Positions 32,882-41,666 of a DNA stretch of 64,000 bases are shown piece after piece; position 1 is the first letter of the stretch; every line of letters begins with the position of its first letter. The stretch covers positions 1 through 64,000 of the forward strand of contig CAKTXA010000002.1 in assembly GCA_934631005.1 (NCBI GenBank). Direction: 5' to 3'. Under the pieces are notes generated by a model. That model saw nothing but the letters and a program-made list of their open reading frames with translations, was not told the DNA's origin and ran no database searches. The translations under genes and the position numbers were made by a program. Source of the stretch: an uncultured Oscillospiraceae bacterium. GTDB lineage: Bacteria; Bacillota; Clostridia; Oscillospirales; Oscillospiraceae.

Positions 32882-32910
32882 ACCCCTCCCGTGCGCAGCA
32901 CGGGAGGGGT
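32882..32910. terminator. Terminator of the MBOAT-DHHW operon
   Basis: A perfect 13-bp stem ACCCCTCCCGTGC / GCACGGGAGGGGT with loop GCA, just past the stop at 32919 on minus. Confidence 0.8.
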
Positions 32911-32918
32911 CGTTTGCT

Positions 32919-34367
32919 TTACGGCCAATTGGGATCCTTGCCGACGAGGCGGTTGAGCCAATTGATGTAGGAGACGTTGTTGACCGTGTAGGGGTAGTTG
33001 ATGACCACCAGATCGTCCACGCCCTGCTCGGCGGCGAAGGCCGCGAGGTCGAGGGAGGGCTTGCCGTCGCGGTTGAATTCGCGCGGGTCGATGACGATGA
33101 TCTTACTGTAGTGGCTGGTGAGGAACGGGACAAAGGCGTTGCCATACGATTCTTTGAGCACCATGCACACGCCGCCCTCGGCGGCGGAGTCGATGATGCA
33201 CACGGGTGTGTCGCCGCCGATGAAGCAGAGGTACTTGTTCGTCGTCTGCTCGGACAGCTTCGTATAGACGACGCTGATGGGCACGCCGTTCTGGAGCGTG
33301 GCGTCGGCATAATACTTCGCGTGCGTCTCATAGATCGGCAGATAATACGTCAGCGTGTCAGGGTTATCCTTGAGCACCTGGCTTTGCGGATAGCCGGAGG
33401 TAAAGGTGTACATCGAGCCGACAAAGTTCTGGTACTCCCCTGTTTGGAACGAATCGAGCGGCTCAGCCTCAAAGCCGGCGGCGCTGCAGAATTTCGTATA
33501 GGCATAGTACGCGCCGAGCTGCGTCCAGTGATGGTCGGTGCGGAAGTAGAGATATTCGTCCGCGTGCTGCGCCAGCGCGCTGTAGGCGTCCACGGGGATG
33601 ACACCGGACTGGAGATTTTCATAGCACAGGTCGATCATCGCCTTCTGGCTGTGCAGGCCCTCGTGCATGCTCTCCGGCGAGTAGAACTCGCCGCCGTTCG
33701 GTGTGACGAGCGAGAACGTGCGCACATCCTGCCCCAGCGCTTCGGCCAGATTGTTGACCGCGCCCGCATAGCGGACGATCAGATCGTCGCTCGCCGTGGG
33801 GATCTCCATTGCACGGTTGCCCACGACCACAACGTTTCCAGCGTAGGTCGCCTCGCTCTCGTCGGGCGTGTCGATGTGCGCTGGCTGCTCTTCTTCGGCG
33901 GGCGCCGTGGCGTCGTCGGGCTGCTGCACATCGGCGGGCGTTTCACTGTCCGGCTGCGGCGTGTCCGTCTGCGGGCTGTCCGCGGGCGTTTCGTCGGATT
34001 TGGCCTGCTCCGCCTGCTCCTGCTGCACGTCGTGCAGCGACTCGCCGCCGTTTTCCGCGCCGGTGTTGCCGCTGATGACGAGCATGCTGTCCTCCTCCGA
34101 CGGGCCGGAGTAGTAGTAGAATTTATTGAGCGAGCGGTTCAGTTCTAGCATCTTCTCCCGCCCGGGGAAGGTGTCGGAATAATACGTCTCAAACGCGGAG
34201 ATGAAGCTGCCGTCCAGCAGCGAGGAGAGCGAGAACTTCGGCCGCTGCGCGAGCTTGCGGTTCTCGAGCTCGGAAAATGTCGGATCCGTGTCAAAAACCG
34301 AGATCGCCGTCACGGTCAAAACTGCCAGCAGCGTCAGGACGAGCAGCACGATATGGAATTTTTTCAT
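32919..34367 (-). CDS. DHHW-motif exported protein, O-acetylation partner (482 aa)
   Basis: An N-terminal signal anchor (KKFHIVLLVLTLLAVLTVTAI) is followed by FSELENRKLAQRPKFS and SFISAFETYYSDTFPGREKM, typical of AlgJ/DHHW proteins. The eponymous motif DHHWTQLGAYYAY lies near residue 285. A low-complexity Gln/Glu/Pro/Asp stretch (about 105-175) is inserted before the catalytic part. The family works outside the membrane with an MBOAT protein to O-acetylate surface polysaccharides. It starts 15 bp after the MBOAT gene, in the same operon. The target polymer is not indicated by the window. Confidence 0.9.
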   Translation of the reverse strand: MKKFHIVLLVLTLLAVLTVTAISVFDTDPTFSELENRKLAQRPKFSLSSLLDGSFISAFETYYSDTFPGREKMLELNRSLNKFYYYSGPSEEDSMLVISGNTGAENGGESLHDVQQEQAEQAKSDETPADSPQTDTPQPDSETPADVQQPDDATAPAEEEQPAHIDTPDESEATYAGNVVVVGNRAMEIPTASDDLIVRYAGAVNNLAEALGQDVRTFSLVTPNGGEFYSPESMHEGLHSQKAMIDLCYENLQSGVIPVDAYSALAQHADEYLYFRTDHHWTQLGAYYAYTKFCSAAGFEAEPLDSFQTGEYQNFVGSMYTFTSGYPQSQVLKDNPDTLTYYLPIYETHAKYYADATLQNGVPISVVYTKLSEQTTNKYLCFIGGDTPVCIIDSAAEGGVCMVLKESYGNAFVPFLTSHYSKIIVIDPREFNRDGKPSLDLAAFAAEQGVDDLVVINYPYTVNNVSYINWLNRLVGKDPNWP

Positions 34368-34382
34368 AGCCGCACGCCCCTT

Positions 34383-35792
34383 TCAGAACCGGAAATACAA
34401 GAACGCATTGAACGACGACCCGGTCAGCGAGATGATGCTGAGCACCAGCAGCGTGATGGAGACGGCGAACATCCCGATGGAGAACAGATACTGCCGGAAG
34501 CCGACGCGTCCGTTGGTCGCGCACAGGACGGACAGCGACGCGCCGAGGATGCGCGGCAGCGGCGTGCAGCAGATGAAGCACAGCACTGCCAGCGGCATGG
34601 AATTGAGCATCAGGATCCACGTCTGGTGATCCGTAAACCCAACGCCCGACGCGCCGAAGAGCACGCGGAAGCTCTCCATCAGCCGCGATGTGTCTGTAAA
34701 GTAGAAGATATTCCACCCGACCAAGATCAGCAGCAGCGTGAACACGTGCCGCAGCACTATGGGGATGTGCTCGATCGCCCTGCGCAGCAGCCGCTCGATG
34801 ACGAGCAATACCAGAAAATACACGCCCCATAGGACAAAGTTCCAGCTGGCCCCGTGCCACAGGCCCGTCAGCGTCCAGACGATGGCGAGGTTCAGGTAGA
34901 CGTGCCGCCGGTTGCCGCCGAGGGGGATGTAGACATAGTCGCGGAAGAAGCTGCTGAGCGAGATATGCCAGCGCCGCCAGAAATCGGTGATGGATCTGGC
35001 CGTATACGGCAGGCGGAAATTTTCGGGGTATTTGAAGCCGAACATCCGGCCCATGCCGATGGCCATATCGCTGTAGCCGGAGAAGTCGAAGTAAATTTCG
35101 AACATAAACATCAGAACGCCGAACCACATCCCGAGCGTGGTCTGCGCGGCGAGCGTGCCATCGAGAATTTTGGACGCGGCGCTGCCCGCATAGTCGGCAA
35201 GCAAGACCTTTTTGGCAAGGCCCACGCAGAAGCGGTACAGGCCGTAGAAAACGCTCTGCGCGTCCACCGTGCGGTGCGTCAGCTCCGCCTCCACATCGCT
35301 GTAGCGGACGATGGGGCCCGCGATGAGCTGCGGGAACAGCGTGACATACAGCAAAAACCGCGCGAACGAGCGCTGCACGCCGACCGAGCCGCGCTTCACA
35401 TCCACAACATACGAGAGGATCTGGAAGGTATAGAACGAAATGCCGATGGGCAGCGCGATCTCGGGCACGGGCAGCGAGAGCGAGAACAGCGCGTTGAGGT
35501 TCTCCACCAGAAAGCCCGTGTATTTGAACACGACGAGGCAGCCGAGGTCAAACACGACCGCGAGCGTGCACCAGAGGGCTTTGTGCCCGCGCTCCATCAG
35601 CAGGCCGAAGGCCCAGTTGATGAGCGCCGTGGCGACCATCAAAAAGACATACACCGGCTCGCCCCAGGCGTAGAACAGCAGACTCGCGATGAGCAGCAGG
35701 ACGTTTTTGGCGCGGATGCCCGGGAGGATGAAATATAAAAGCAGCACAAGCGGCAGGAATAAAAACAGGAACGTAAGGCTGGAAAAGACCAT
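34383..35792 (-). CDS. MBOAT O-acyltransferase, AlgI/DltB-like (469 aa)
   Basis: Polytopic membrane acyltransferase that moves acyl groups across the membrane for surface polysaccharide modification. About ten hydrophobic segments. Hallmarks: SLTFLFLFLPLVLLLYF at the start, GISFYTFQILSYVVDV, FPQLIAGPIVRY, YFDFSGYSDMAIGMGRMFG, FRLPYTARSITDFWRRWHISLSSFFRDYVYIPLGGNRR, and the catalytic His in LTGLWHGASWNFVLWG. Length is normal. The downstream DHHW protein supplies the outside step. No dltA/dltC is nearby, so it is not a Dlt system. Confidence 0.95.
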   Translation of the reverse strand: MVFSSLTFLFLFLPLVLLLYFILPGIRAKNVLLLIASLLFYAWGEPVYVFLMVATALINWAFGLLMERGHKALWCTLAVVFDLGCLVVFKYTGFLVENLNALFSLSLPVPEIALPIGISFYTFQILSYVVDVKRGSVGVQRSFARFLLYVTLFPQLIAGPIVRYSDVEAELTHRTVDAQSVFYGLYRFCVGLAKKVLLADYAGSAASKILDGTLAAQTTLGMWFGVLMFMFEIYFDFSGYSDMAIGMGRMFGFKYPENFRLPYTARSITDFWRRWHISLSSFFRDYVYIPLGGNRRHVYLNLAIVWTLTGLWHGASWNFVLWGVYFLVLLVIERLLRRAIEHIPIVLRHVFTLLLILVGWNIFYFTDTSRLMESFRVLFGASGVGFTDHQTWILMLNSMPLAVLCFICCTPLPRILGASLSVLCATNGRVGFRQYLFSIGMFAVSITLLVLSIISLTGSSFNAFLYFRF

Positions 35793-36064
35793 AACTGCAC
35801 TCCGTAACGCACACGATTTACATAAGAACAGTCATTATGTTAGCAGACCCGGAAAAGATTTTCAAGTGCTTCGTTCTCATTTTTTTCTTAATTTTTGACC
35901 GCGTTCGCAGAAGTTAAATTCGGGTGAAAATTGGGTAACATTTCCTTTACATAATCTGCGCGCCGGATACAGAATCCGTCATCATCCAACGTCTTTTCCC
36001 TTCTGATTCCTTGCTTTCGTGTGAGGTTCGTGCTATAATAGGCCGCGATAGGAGTTGATGAGCC

Positions 36065-36838
36065 ATGCTTGCGATCGAACGTAAAAATGAAATTCTCAAC
36101 AAGCTGCGCACCGAGCAGCGCGTGCTGGTGAGCGATCTGGCGGCGCACTATAACGTGACCGAGGAGACCATCCGGCGCGACCTTGACAAGCTGGAAAAGG
36201 ACGGCTACGCCACCAAGACCTACGGCGGCGCGATCCTCGGCAACATCACAAAGTCCGACCTGTCCTACACCATCCGCAACAAGACGAATGTGGAGGCGAA
36301 AAACGAGATCGCGGAGCTCGTGAGCACGCTCGTGGAGGACGGCGACCATCTGATGATGGACGACAGCTCCACTACCCTCTTTACCGCCCGCCGTCTGAAG
36401 GAAAAGAAGGACCTGACGATCATCACCAATTCCGTGGGTCTTGTAACGGAGCTGGCGGCCATGGAGACATGGACGATCTTATCGACCGGCGGGCAGCTCA
36501 AGCGCGAATCGCTGGCGCTGGTGGGCGCGCGGTCGCTGGACGCGCTGCGCAGCTATCATGTAGACAAGGTCATCTTCTCCTGCAAGGGCCTTGACCGCGA
36601 AGCCGGCATCACCGACTCCAACGAGCTCAACGCCCAGATCAAGCAGGCGATGGTGCGGGCAGCCAAAAAGCGCATCCTCATCCTCGACGGCACAAAATTC
36701 GACAAGGTCTCGTTCGTGGACATCGTCCCCCTGGAGAAGATCGACGTCATCGTCACAAACACCCGCCCGCCGCGCCCGTGGGCGCAGTACCTCGAACAGC
36801 TCGGCGTGCAGCTCCTGTTCCCGCAGGAGAAAAAATAG
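36065..36838 (+). CDS. DeoR/GlpR-family transcriptional regulator (257 aa)
   Basis: The N-terminal winged helix-turn-helix (RKNEILNKLRTEQRVLVSDLAAHYNVTEETIRRDLDKLEKDG, residues 6-48) is followed by the DeoR C-terminal sugar-phosphate sensor domain (DGDHLMMDDSSTTLFTARRL, TNSVGLVTEL, STGGQLKRESLALVG, FSCKGLDREAGITDSNE, ILDGTKFDKVSF). The family senses phosphorylated sugars and usually represses a neighbouring catabolic operon, but neither neighbour here is a sugar gene, so the target lies elsewhere. It is monocistronic with a shared terminator. The 272-bp region upstream holds its promoter and that of the MBOAT gene. Confidence 0.93.
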   Translation: MLAIERKNEILNKLRTEQRVLVSDLAAHYNVTEETIRRDLDKLEKDGYATKTYGGAILGNITKSDLSYTIRNKTNVEAKNEIAELVSTLVEDGDHLMMDDSSTTLFTARRLKEKKDLTIITNSVGLVTELAAMETWTILSTGGQLKRESLALVGARSLDALRSYHVDKVIFSCKGLDREAGITDSNELNAQIKQAMVRAAKKRILILDGTKFDKVSFVDIVPLEKIDVIVTNTRPPRPWAQYLEQLGVQLLFPQEKK

Positions 36839-36842
36839 TATG

Positions 36843-36876
36843 AAAAATGCCCGGTGCGTTTGCACCGGGCATTTTT
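36843..36876. terminator. Bidirectional terminator, DeoR and AGCS genes
   Basis: A perfect 15-bp stem AAAAATGCCCGGTGC / GCACCGGGCATTTTT, loop GTTT. Confidence 0.9.
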
Positions 36877-36879
36877 TGC

Positions 36880-38286
36880 TTATTTCAGCTTGCTTTTGTC
36901 CGCGAAGAAGTGGTCTTTTGTCAGCTTGACGACCACGCCGGACAGGGCGAACAGGGCAAAGAAGTTCGGAATGGCCATCAGGCCGTTGAAGGTATCGGCG
37001 ATGTTCCACACCACGTCCAGCTTGGCGACGGCGCCGACAACGATGACCACGATGAACGCCGCCTGATAGACCTTGGCGAATTTCAGGCCGAACAGGTACT
37101 GCGCGCAGCGGCTGCCATACAGGGCCCAGCCGAGCACGGTGGTGAACGCAAAGAGCACGAGCGCCAGCGCAACGAACACGGACGCGAACTTCGCGCCGAA
37201 AACGGTGGCGAACGCACCGGAGATGAGCTCCGAGTTCACGTAGGTGCCGAACGGGATCTCCACGCCGCTGCAGATGATGGTGAGCGCGGTGAGCGTGCAG
37301 ATGACGATGGTGTCCGCAAAGACCTCAAAAATGCCGTAAATGCCCTGCTGCACGGGGCCCGGCGTCTCCGCCGCCGCGTGCGCGATGGCCGCGGAGCCGA
37401 GACCGGCCTCATTGGAGAAGGCGCTGCGCCGCAGGCCCCAGACGATGGTCTGCTTCAGCGCGATACCGGCCGCCGCGCCGCCGATGGCGCCGGGCGTAAA
37501 GGCCGTGGAGAAGATCTTGCCGAAGGCGGGGCCGATATTGCCCGCATGGCCGATGATCACAACGAGCGCAAACACGATATACAGAACGCTCATCGCCGGG
37601 ACGAGCTTTTCCGCCACCGCACCGATACGCTTGATGCCGCCAAAGAGGATCAGCGCCACGAGCGCCGCGATGAGGATACCGAACACGAGATTGAGCGTGG
37701 CGCGCTCCCCTGCCGCAGCGGGGTTAAAGACGTCGATGGCGTCATTGAGCGAGCCGACAATGGAGTTGACCTGCGACATATTGCCGATGCCGAAGCAGGC
37801 GATCGCCGCGAATACGCAGAAAACCGTACCGACCCATTTCCACCGCGGGCCAAGGCCGTTTTTGATGTAGTACATCGGGCCGCCGACCCAGTCGCCCTTG
37901 GCGTCGCGCTCACGGAAGCGGATGGACAGCGTGACCTCGGAATACTTGATGATCATGCCGAGCAGAGCCGCCAGCCACAGCCAGAACACCGCACCGTAGC
38001 CGCCGAGCGCGATGGCCTGCGAGGTGCCAACGATGTTGCCCGTGCCGACCGTGGCCGCCAGCGCCGTGGTGACCGCCTGCAGCGGTGTGACCGCGCCCGC
38101 GCCCGCCGTCTGCTTGGTGAACATCTTGCCGAGCGTGTTCTTCATCACATAGCCGAACTTGGTAAACTGGATGCCCCGGTTGCGGATGGTCAGATACAGA
38201 CCGCCAAGGATGGTGCACGGCAGGAAGATGTAGAGCCACGCGACCGTGTTGAGACTGCCGGTGAAAAAGTCGATGAATTTCTGCAT
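36880..38286 (-). CDS. Sodium:alanine/glycine symporter, AGCS family (468 aa)
   Basis: Sodium-coupled amino-acid uptake carrier. About ten to eleven membrane helices. Family signatures: AVTTALAATVGTGNIVGTSQAIALGGYGAVFWLW, KYSEVTLSIRFRERDAKGDWVGGPMYYI, GLRRSAFSNEAGLGSAAIAHAAAET and EIPFGTYVNSELISGAF. Length is normal. AAAGGA precedes the ATG, with a promoter at 38334-38362. The substrate within the family (alanine, glycine, D-amino acids) cannot be decided from the sequence by eye. Confidence 0.94.
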   Translation of the reverse strand: MQKFIDFFTGSLNTVAWLYIFLPCTILGGLYLTIRNRGIQFTKFGYVMKNTLGKMFTKQTAGAGAVTPLQAVTTALAATVGTGNIVGTSQAIALGGYGAVFWLWLAALLGMIIKYSEVTLSIRFRERDAKGDWVGGPMYYIKNGLGPRWKWVGTVFCVFAAIACFGIGNMSQVNSIVGSLNDAIDVFNPAAAGERATLNLVFGILIAALVALILFGGIKRIGAVAEKLVPAMSVLYIVFALVVIIGHAGNIGPAFGKIFSTAFTPGAIGGAAAGIALKQTIVWGLRRSAFSNEAGLGSAAIAHAAAETPGPVQQGIYGIFEVFADTIVICTLTALTIICSGVEIPFGTYVNSELISGAFATVFGAKFASVFVALALVLFAFTTVLGWALYGSRCAQYLFGLKFAKVYQAAFIVVIVVGAVAKLDVVWNIADTFNGLMAIPNFFALFALSGVVVKLTKDHFFADKSKLK

Positions 38287-38333
38287 AGGTTCATTCCTTT
38301 CTCCGTAAAATGAAAACTCTCTCTACAAATATC

Positions 38334-38362
38334 ATATTACCATAGCGGTGCGCGCAGCGCAA
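38334..38362 (-). promoter_or_regulatory. AGCS symporter promoter
   Basis: Minus strand TTGCGC (38357-38362), 17-bp spacer, TAATAT (38334-38339). Confidence 0.55.
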
Positions 38363-38390
38363 GAAAGAAATTCCATTCACATGCAGAAAA

Positions 38391-38419
38391 TGGGCGAGCC
38401 GTTTTGTGCAGCTCGCCCA
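38391..38419. terminator. ABC operon terminator
   Basis: TGGGCGAGC (38391-38399) pairs with GCTCGCCCA (38411-38419); on minus it is followed by TTTTC. It ends the lysine ABC operon. Confidence 0.6.
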
Positions 38420-38464
38420 AAAATCAAAATAATTCCGTTGTCAAACTAGTAAACATTACCATAA

Positions 38465-39202
38465 TCAACGCTCAAAATACCTGCTGAGGAACTCCCGTGT
38501 GCGCGCCTGCTTCGGGGCATGGAAGATCTCGTCCGGTGACGCATCCTCCAGGATGTAGCCGCCGTCCATGAAGATCACGCGGTCGGACACGTCGCGGGCA
38601 AAGCCCATCTCGTGCGTGACCACGATCATGGTCAGGCCCGTCTCGGCGAGCTTCTTCATCACGTCCAGCACCTCGCCCACCATCTCGGGGTCGAGCGCCG
38701 ACGTCGGCTCGTCAAACAGCAGAATGTCGGGGTGCATCGACAGCGACCGCGCGATGGCCACGCGCTGCTTCTGCCCGCCGGACAGCTGCGAGGGCCGCGC
38801 GTTCTGATACGCCGCCATGCCCACGCGCGTGAGATATTCCTCGGCGATCTTCTGCGCCTCGGCGCGCGGCCGCTTGAGAACGGTCGTCTGCGGGCTGACG
38901 CAGTTTTCGAGCGCCGTCATATTGTTGAACAGGTTAAACTGCTGGAACACCATGCCCACGCGGGCGCGGTACTGCGGCACATTCGACGTGCCGTCGGCGA
39001 TGTCCTTCCCTTCAAACACGATCCGGCCGCCGGTCGGCGTTTCGAGAAGGTTGATACAGCGCAGCATCGTGCTCTTGCCGGAGCCGGACGGGCCGATGAC
39101 GCTGATGACATCGCCCTTATTCACGGAAAAGCTGATGTCCTGCAAAACGTCGTGCGTGCCGAAGCGCTTTTGCAGATGCTCCACGCGCAGAATTTCGCTC
39201 AT
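38465..39202 (-). CDS. Amino-acid ABC transporter ATPase (245 aa)
   Basis: Energises the importer. Walker A GPSGSGKST (residues 36-44), Q-loop VFQQFNLFNNMTAL, signature LSGGQKQRVAIARSL, Walker B ILLFDEPTSALDPE, H-loop VTHEMGFA. It is a typical PAAT/GlnQ-type subunit of normal length. Its start overlaps the permease stop by four bases. Transcribed behind a lysine riboswitch with the permease and binding protein, so lysine (or a related cationic amino acid) is the inferred substrate. Confidence 0.95.
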   Translation of the reverse strand: MSEILRVEHLQKRFGTHDVLQDISFSVNKGDVISVIGPSGSGKSTMLRCINLLETPTGGRIVFEGKDIADGTSNVPQYRARVGMVFQQFNLFNNMTALENCVSPQTTVLKRPRAEAQKIAEEYLTRVGMAAYQNARPSQLSGGQKQRVAIARSLSMHPDILLFDEPTSALDPEMVGEVLDVMKKLAETGLTMIVVTHEMGFARDVSDRVIFMDGGYILEDASPDEIFHAPKQARTREFLSRYFER

Positions 39203-39975
39203 GCCCGGTCCCCTCCTTCGCGCTTGATGTGGATCTCGGCGCTGGAATCAGAGCCGGAGCCGCAGATGGTATAGGTGTCGCTGCCCTCGAGCTTCCGCTC
39301 CAGCAGCCGCAGCAGCCGCGTGACCGTGAACGTCAGGATGAAATACAGCACGCAGATGACCGCATAGGTCTGGAACGTCTGCAGATTGATGCGCTTGATG
39401 ACGCCCGCCATGTAGTAAAGCTCGGTCACGCCGATGACGTTCAGCACGGACGTATCCTTGATATTGATGACGAACTCGTTGCTGATGGACGGCAGGATGT
39501 TGCGCAGCACCTGCGGGATGATGACCTTGTTCATCGCCTGCGCGTGCGTCATGCCCACGGAGTAGGCTCCCTCGAGCTGGCCCTTATCCACGGAGATGAT
39601 GCCGCCTCGGACGATCTCGGCCATGTATGCGCCGGTGTTGATGGACACGATGAACAGTCCCGCCGGGATGAGCGGCAGCGTGGTGCCGTCGTTTGCAAAG
39701 GCGTAGCCCCAGTAGATGACCATCGCCTGCACCATCATCGGTGTACCGCGGAAGACCTCGATGTACACGGCAATGATGGCGTTGAGGATCTTGTGCAGCG
39801 CGCGGACAAAGCCGTTTTTGCTCATCGGCGCGGTTCGCACGACGCCGGTCAGCAGTCCGATCAGGAAGCCGGCGATCGTACCGACCAGCGCGATCAGCAT
39901 CGTATAGCCGACGCCGGAGAGCAGGTAGCTGTAATACTGGCGGACGATCGCCAGAACTTCTCTGATAAATTCCAT
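39199..39975 (-). CDS. Amino-acid ABC transporter permease (258 aa)
   Basis: HisM/GlnP-type membrane subunit. Five hydrophobic segments, family N-terminus (YSYLLSGVGYTMLIALVGTIAGFLIGLLTG), FRGTPMMVQAMVIYWGYAF, and the EAA loop GQLEGAYSVGMTHAQAMNKVIIPQVLRNILPSISNEF that docks on the ATPase. A Ser/Asp/Glu-rich C-terminal tail of about 25 residues follows the last helix. It probably works as a homodimer, since only one permease gene is present. It starts 23 bp after the binding-protein gene. Confidence 0.95.
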   Translation of the reverse strand: MEFIREVLAIVRQYYSYLLSGVGYTMLIALVGTIAGFLIGLLTGVVRTAPMSKNGFVRALHKILNAIIAVYIEVFRGTPMMVQAMVIYWGYAFANDGTTLPLIPAGLFIVSINTGAYMAEIVRGGIISVDKGQLEGAYSVGMTHAQAMNKVIIPQVLRNILPSISNEFVINIKDTSVLNVIGVTELYYMAGVIKRINLQTFQTYAVICVLYFILTFTVTRLLRLLERKLEGSDTYTICGSGSDSSAEIHIKREGGDRA

Positions 39976-39998
39976 GGTGTGTCCCCTGTTATCCTATC

Positions 39999-40868
39999 TT
40001 ACTTCTTGATGATGACCACGAGGTTGCTGTTGTAGTAGCAGTTCGTAAAGTCGACCTGCTCCTCACGCTCCGCCGTGGGGCTCATGCCGGCGATGATGGC
40101 GTCCACCGCGCCGGACTGCACGGCCGGGATCAGCGAATCCCACACGTAGGAGTAGACCTCCAGCGCCATGCCGAGCTGGGAGGCAATGTACTTCGCCACC
40201 TGCACGTCATAGCCGTTGGCATACATGCCGTCTTGCCCCTGGATGGGCACCGCGCCGTTGGCGTCGGTCGTCTGCGTCCAGTTAAAGGGAGCGTAGGCGC
40301 ATTCCATGGCGATCTTCAGCGTGCCGTTCGAGGTGTCGGTGCTGTCGGATGCGAGGACGATCGCGTCGGACGACTGCGTGTCGGGGTCAGCGCTCAGCGC
40401 AACGATCTGCGCCATCAGCGCCTGACGGGTCTCGGTGGAGATGCCGTCGATGATGTCGTTGACCTTCGCGACCATGTCGGAGCCGGTCTTGAAGGCGACG
40501 GCAATGCCGGTCTCCTCATCGGTGGCGGTGAAGCCGGTGCTGTTATTCAAAAACGGCAGATACGTCAGCGTATCATCCTTGCCGCAGACCTCCAGCGCCG
40601 TCGGCTCCTCGGCGACATAGCCGTCGATCGCGCCGGACTTCAGGGCGTTGAGAAGGTCGGTAAAATCTGCAAAGTCCTTCTTGGTGATGCCGTCCACCTG
40701 CTCGAGCGCTTCGAGGTGGAACGTGCCGGTCTGCGCGCCGATGGTCGCGCCCTTGAGGTCGGCGATGCTCTTCGCGTCATGCAGATCCGTCTTTTGCCGC
40801 CCGCCGCAGGCCGTCAGCGCCGTGCACAGCAGAGCCAGTACCAGAACAAATGCAAATACTCTTCTCAT
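39999..40868 (-). CDS. Lysine-type ABC substrate-binding lipoprotein, circularly permuted (289 aa)
   Basis: Lipoprotein signal with LLCTALTACGG (lipid Cys about residue 21). The mature part is a family-3 solute-binding fold, but its lobes are in swapped order: residues about 30-160 read like the usual second half (KSIADLKGATIGAQTGT, LLNALKSGAIDGYVAEEP, ETGIAVAFKTGSDM), and about 180-289 like the usual first half (TLKIAMECAYAPFNW, GYDVQVAKYIASQLGM, WDSLIPAVQSGAVDAIIAGMSPTAEREEQVDFTNCYY), ending VVIIKK, where the normal chain would continue to the lobe that here comes first. The second ATG is the start because GGAGG overlaps the first. No frameshift is seen. Confidence 0.88.
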   Translation of the reverse strand: MRRVFAFVLVLALLCTALTACGGRQKTDLHDAKSIADLKGATIGAQTGTFHLEALEQVDGITKKDFADFTDLLNALKSGAIDGYVAEEPTALEVCGKDDTLTYLPFLNNSTGFTATDEETGIAVAFKTGSDMVAKVNDIIDGISTETRQALMAQIVALSADPDTQSSDAIVLASDSTDTSNGTLKIAMECAYAPFNWTQTTDANGAVPIQGQDGMYANGYDVQVAKYIASQLGMALEVYSYVWDSLIPAVQSGAVDAIIAGMSPTAEREEQVDFTNCYYNSNLVVIIKK

Positions 40869-40909
40869 TTTAGTTTCCTCCATTCACAGTTTGCGGAAAA
40901 TAGCTGCCC

Positions 40910-41162
40910 GGCAACCGAACCGGCTCGGAACGCCGCTCGCTTGCCCTTTCCAAATAGGCAAATGCACATTGAAACGGTGCGTCGAGCGCATTGCCTAAAT
41001 ACTAAGGCAAATCCGAAGCAGATCGGTGCGACGCCCGCGCAGGAACTTTTTCTTCCGGCAAGTAAAAGCCGCAGCGAATCCTCCATGGATTCGCGAGGAT
41101 TTTTACGCAGCCCGGAGGAAAAGGGACAAGCGCGCGGCGTGCCGAGATGATTCGGTTTTGCC
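40910..41162. repeat. Inverted-repeat element in the ABC operon leader
   Basis: About 42 bases at 40910-40951 (GGCAACCGAACCGGCTCGG...) match the reverse complement of 41117-41162 with few changes and small gaps. The inner part has a GCGAATCC...GGATTCGC hairpin (about 41073-41093) and no gene. It is inserted between the riboswitch terminator and the binding-protein gene, so it would be part of the mRNA leader. It looks like a small non-autonomous mobile repeat. Confidence 0.6.
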
Positions 41163-41172
41163 GACATAAATA

Positions 41173-41203
41173 AAACGGTCAAAGCAAAGTGCTTCGACCG
41201 TTT
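41173..41203 (-). terminator. Riboswitch-controlled terminator
   Basis: AAACGGTC-a-AAGCA pairs with TGCTT-c-GACCGTTT around AAG; on minus it is followed by TATTTATG. It lies directly downstream of the lysine aptamer and is the expected expression platform. Confidence 0.75.
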
Positions 41204-41243
41204 GGAATGGACGTATCCGGAATTGCCATTTCAAAACAAAATC

Positions 41244-41411
41244 GAATATAGCACTCCGCAAACGATTTGCGACAGCTGCAGGGATGTTCTCTCTGCATCC
41301 AACAGCCCGGCGCTCAAACACCGGCCCATTTCGGCGGAATTGCCTTTCCCCTGCCTTCGGCGACCTTTGAGAGTCTCCGGCGGGTACTGATCGTTTCCGC
41401 GCCTCTATATC
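41244..41411 (-). promoter_or_regulatory. Lysine riboswitch (L box)
   Basis: On the minus strand the conserved core reads in order ATAGAGGCGCGG, CAGTACC, GGTCGCCGAAGG, GGGCTGTTGG, CAGCTGTC, GGAGTGCTATAT. P1 is closed by ATATAG with CTATAT at the two ends, and several internal stems are evident (GGATG...CATCC). Length of about 168 nt is right for the L-box aptamer. With the terminator at 41173-41203 it should switch transcription off when lysine is bound. It marks the downstream ABC operon as a lysine importer. Confidence 0.88.
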
Positions 41412-41443
41412 TTTTTGTTTGACTGCTTTATTTAATTGCCCCG

Positions 41444-41471
41444 ATTATAACACGGCTTTTTCAAAAATCAA
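41444..41471 (-). promoter_or_regulatory. Promoter of the lysine-riboswitch ABC operon
   Basis: Minus strand TTGATT (41466-41471), 16-bp spacer, TATAAT (41444-41449), placing the RNA start just ahead of the aptamer. Confidence 0.65.
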
Positions 41472-41607
41472 GTCCCTTTTTCACTTTTCCATACTTTTGC
41501 TAAAAATTTTGCAGAATTCCGGCGTCTGTTGTGATGTTGCACAAGAATCGCGGTGTCATTTTGTAATAACTGCCCAGCTGATTCGCCGGTCGCTGCGTAA
41601 ACGCAGC

Positions 41608-41636
41608 TTGCCTTTCTCCGGGATTTCCGATAAAAT
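41608..41636 (+). promoter_or_regulatory. LuxR-type regulator promoter
   Basis: TTGCCT (41608-41613), 17-bp spacer, TAAAAT (41631-41636), with a small CTGCGT-aa-ACGCAG palindrome just upstream (41593-41606). Confidence 0.55.
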
Positions 41637-41666
41637 ATAGAAAACGAGACGCCGGAGGCGAGCGGA

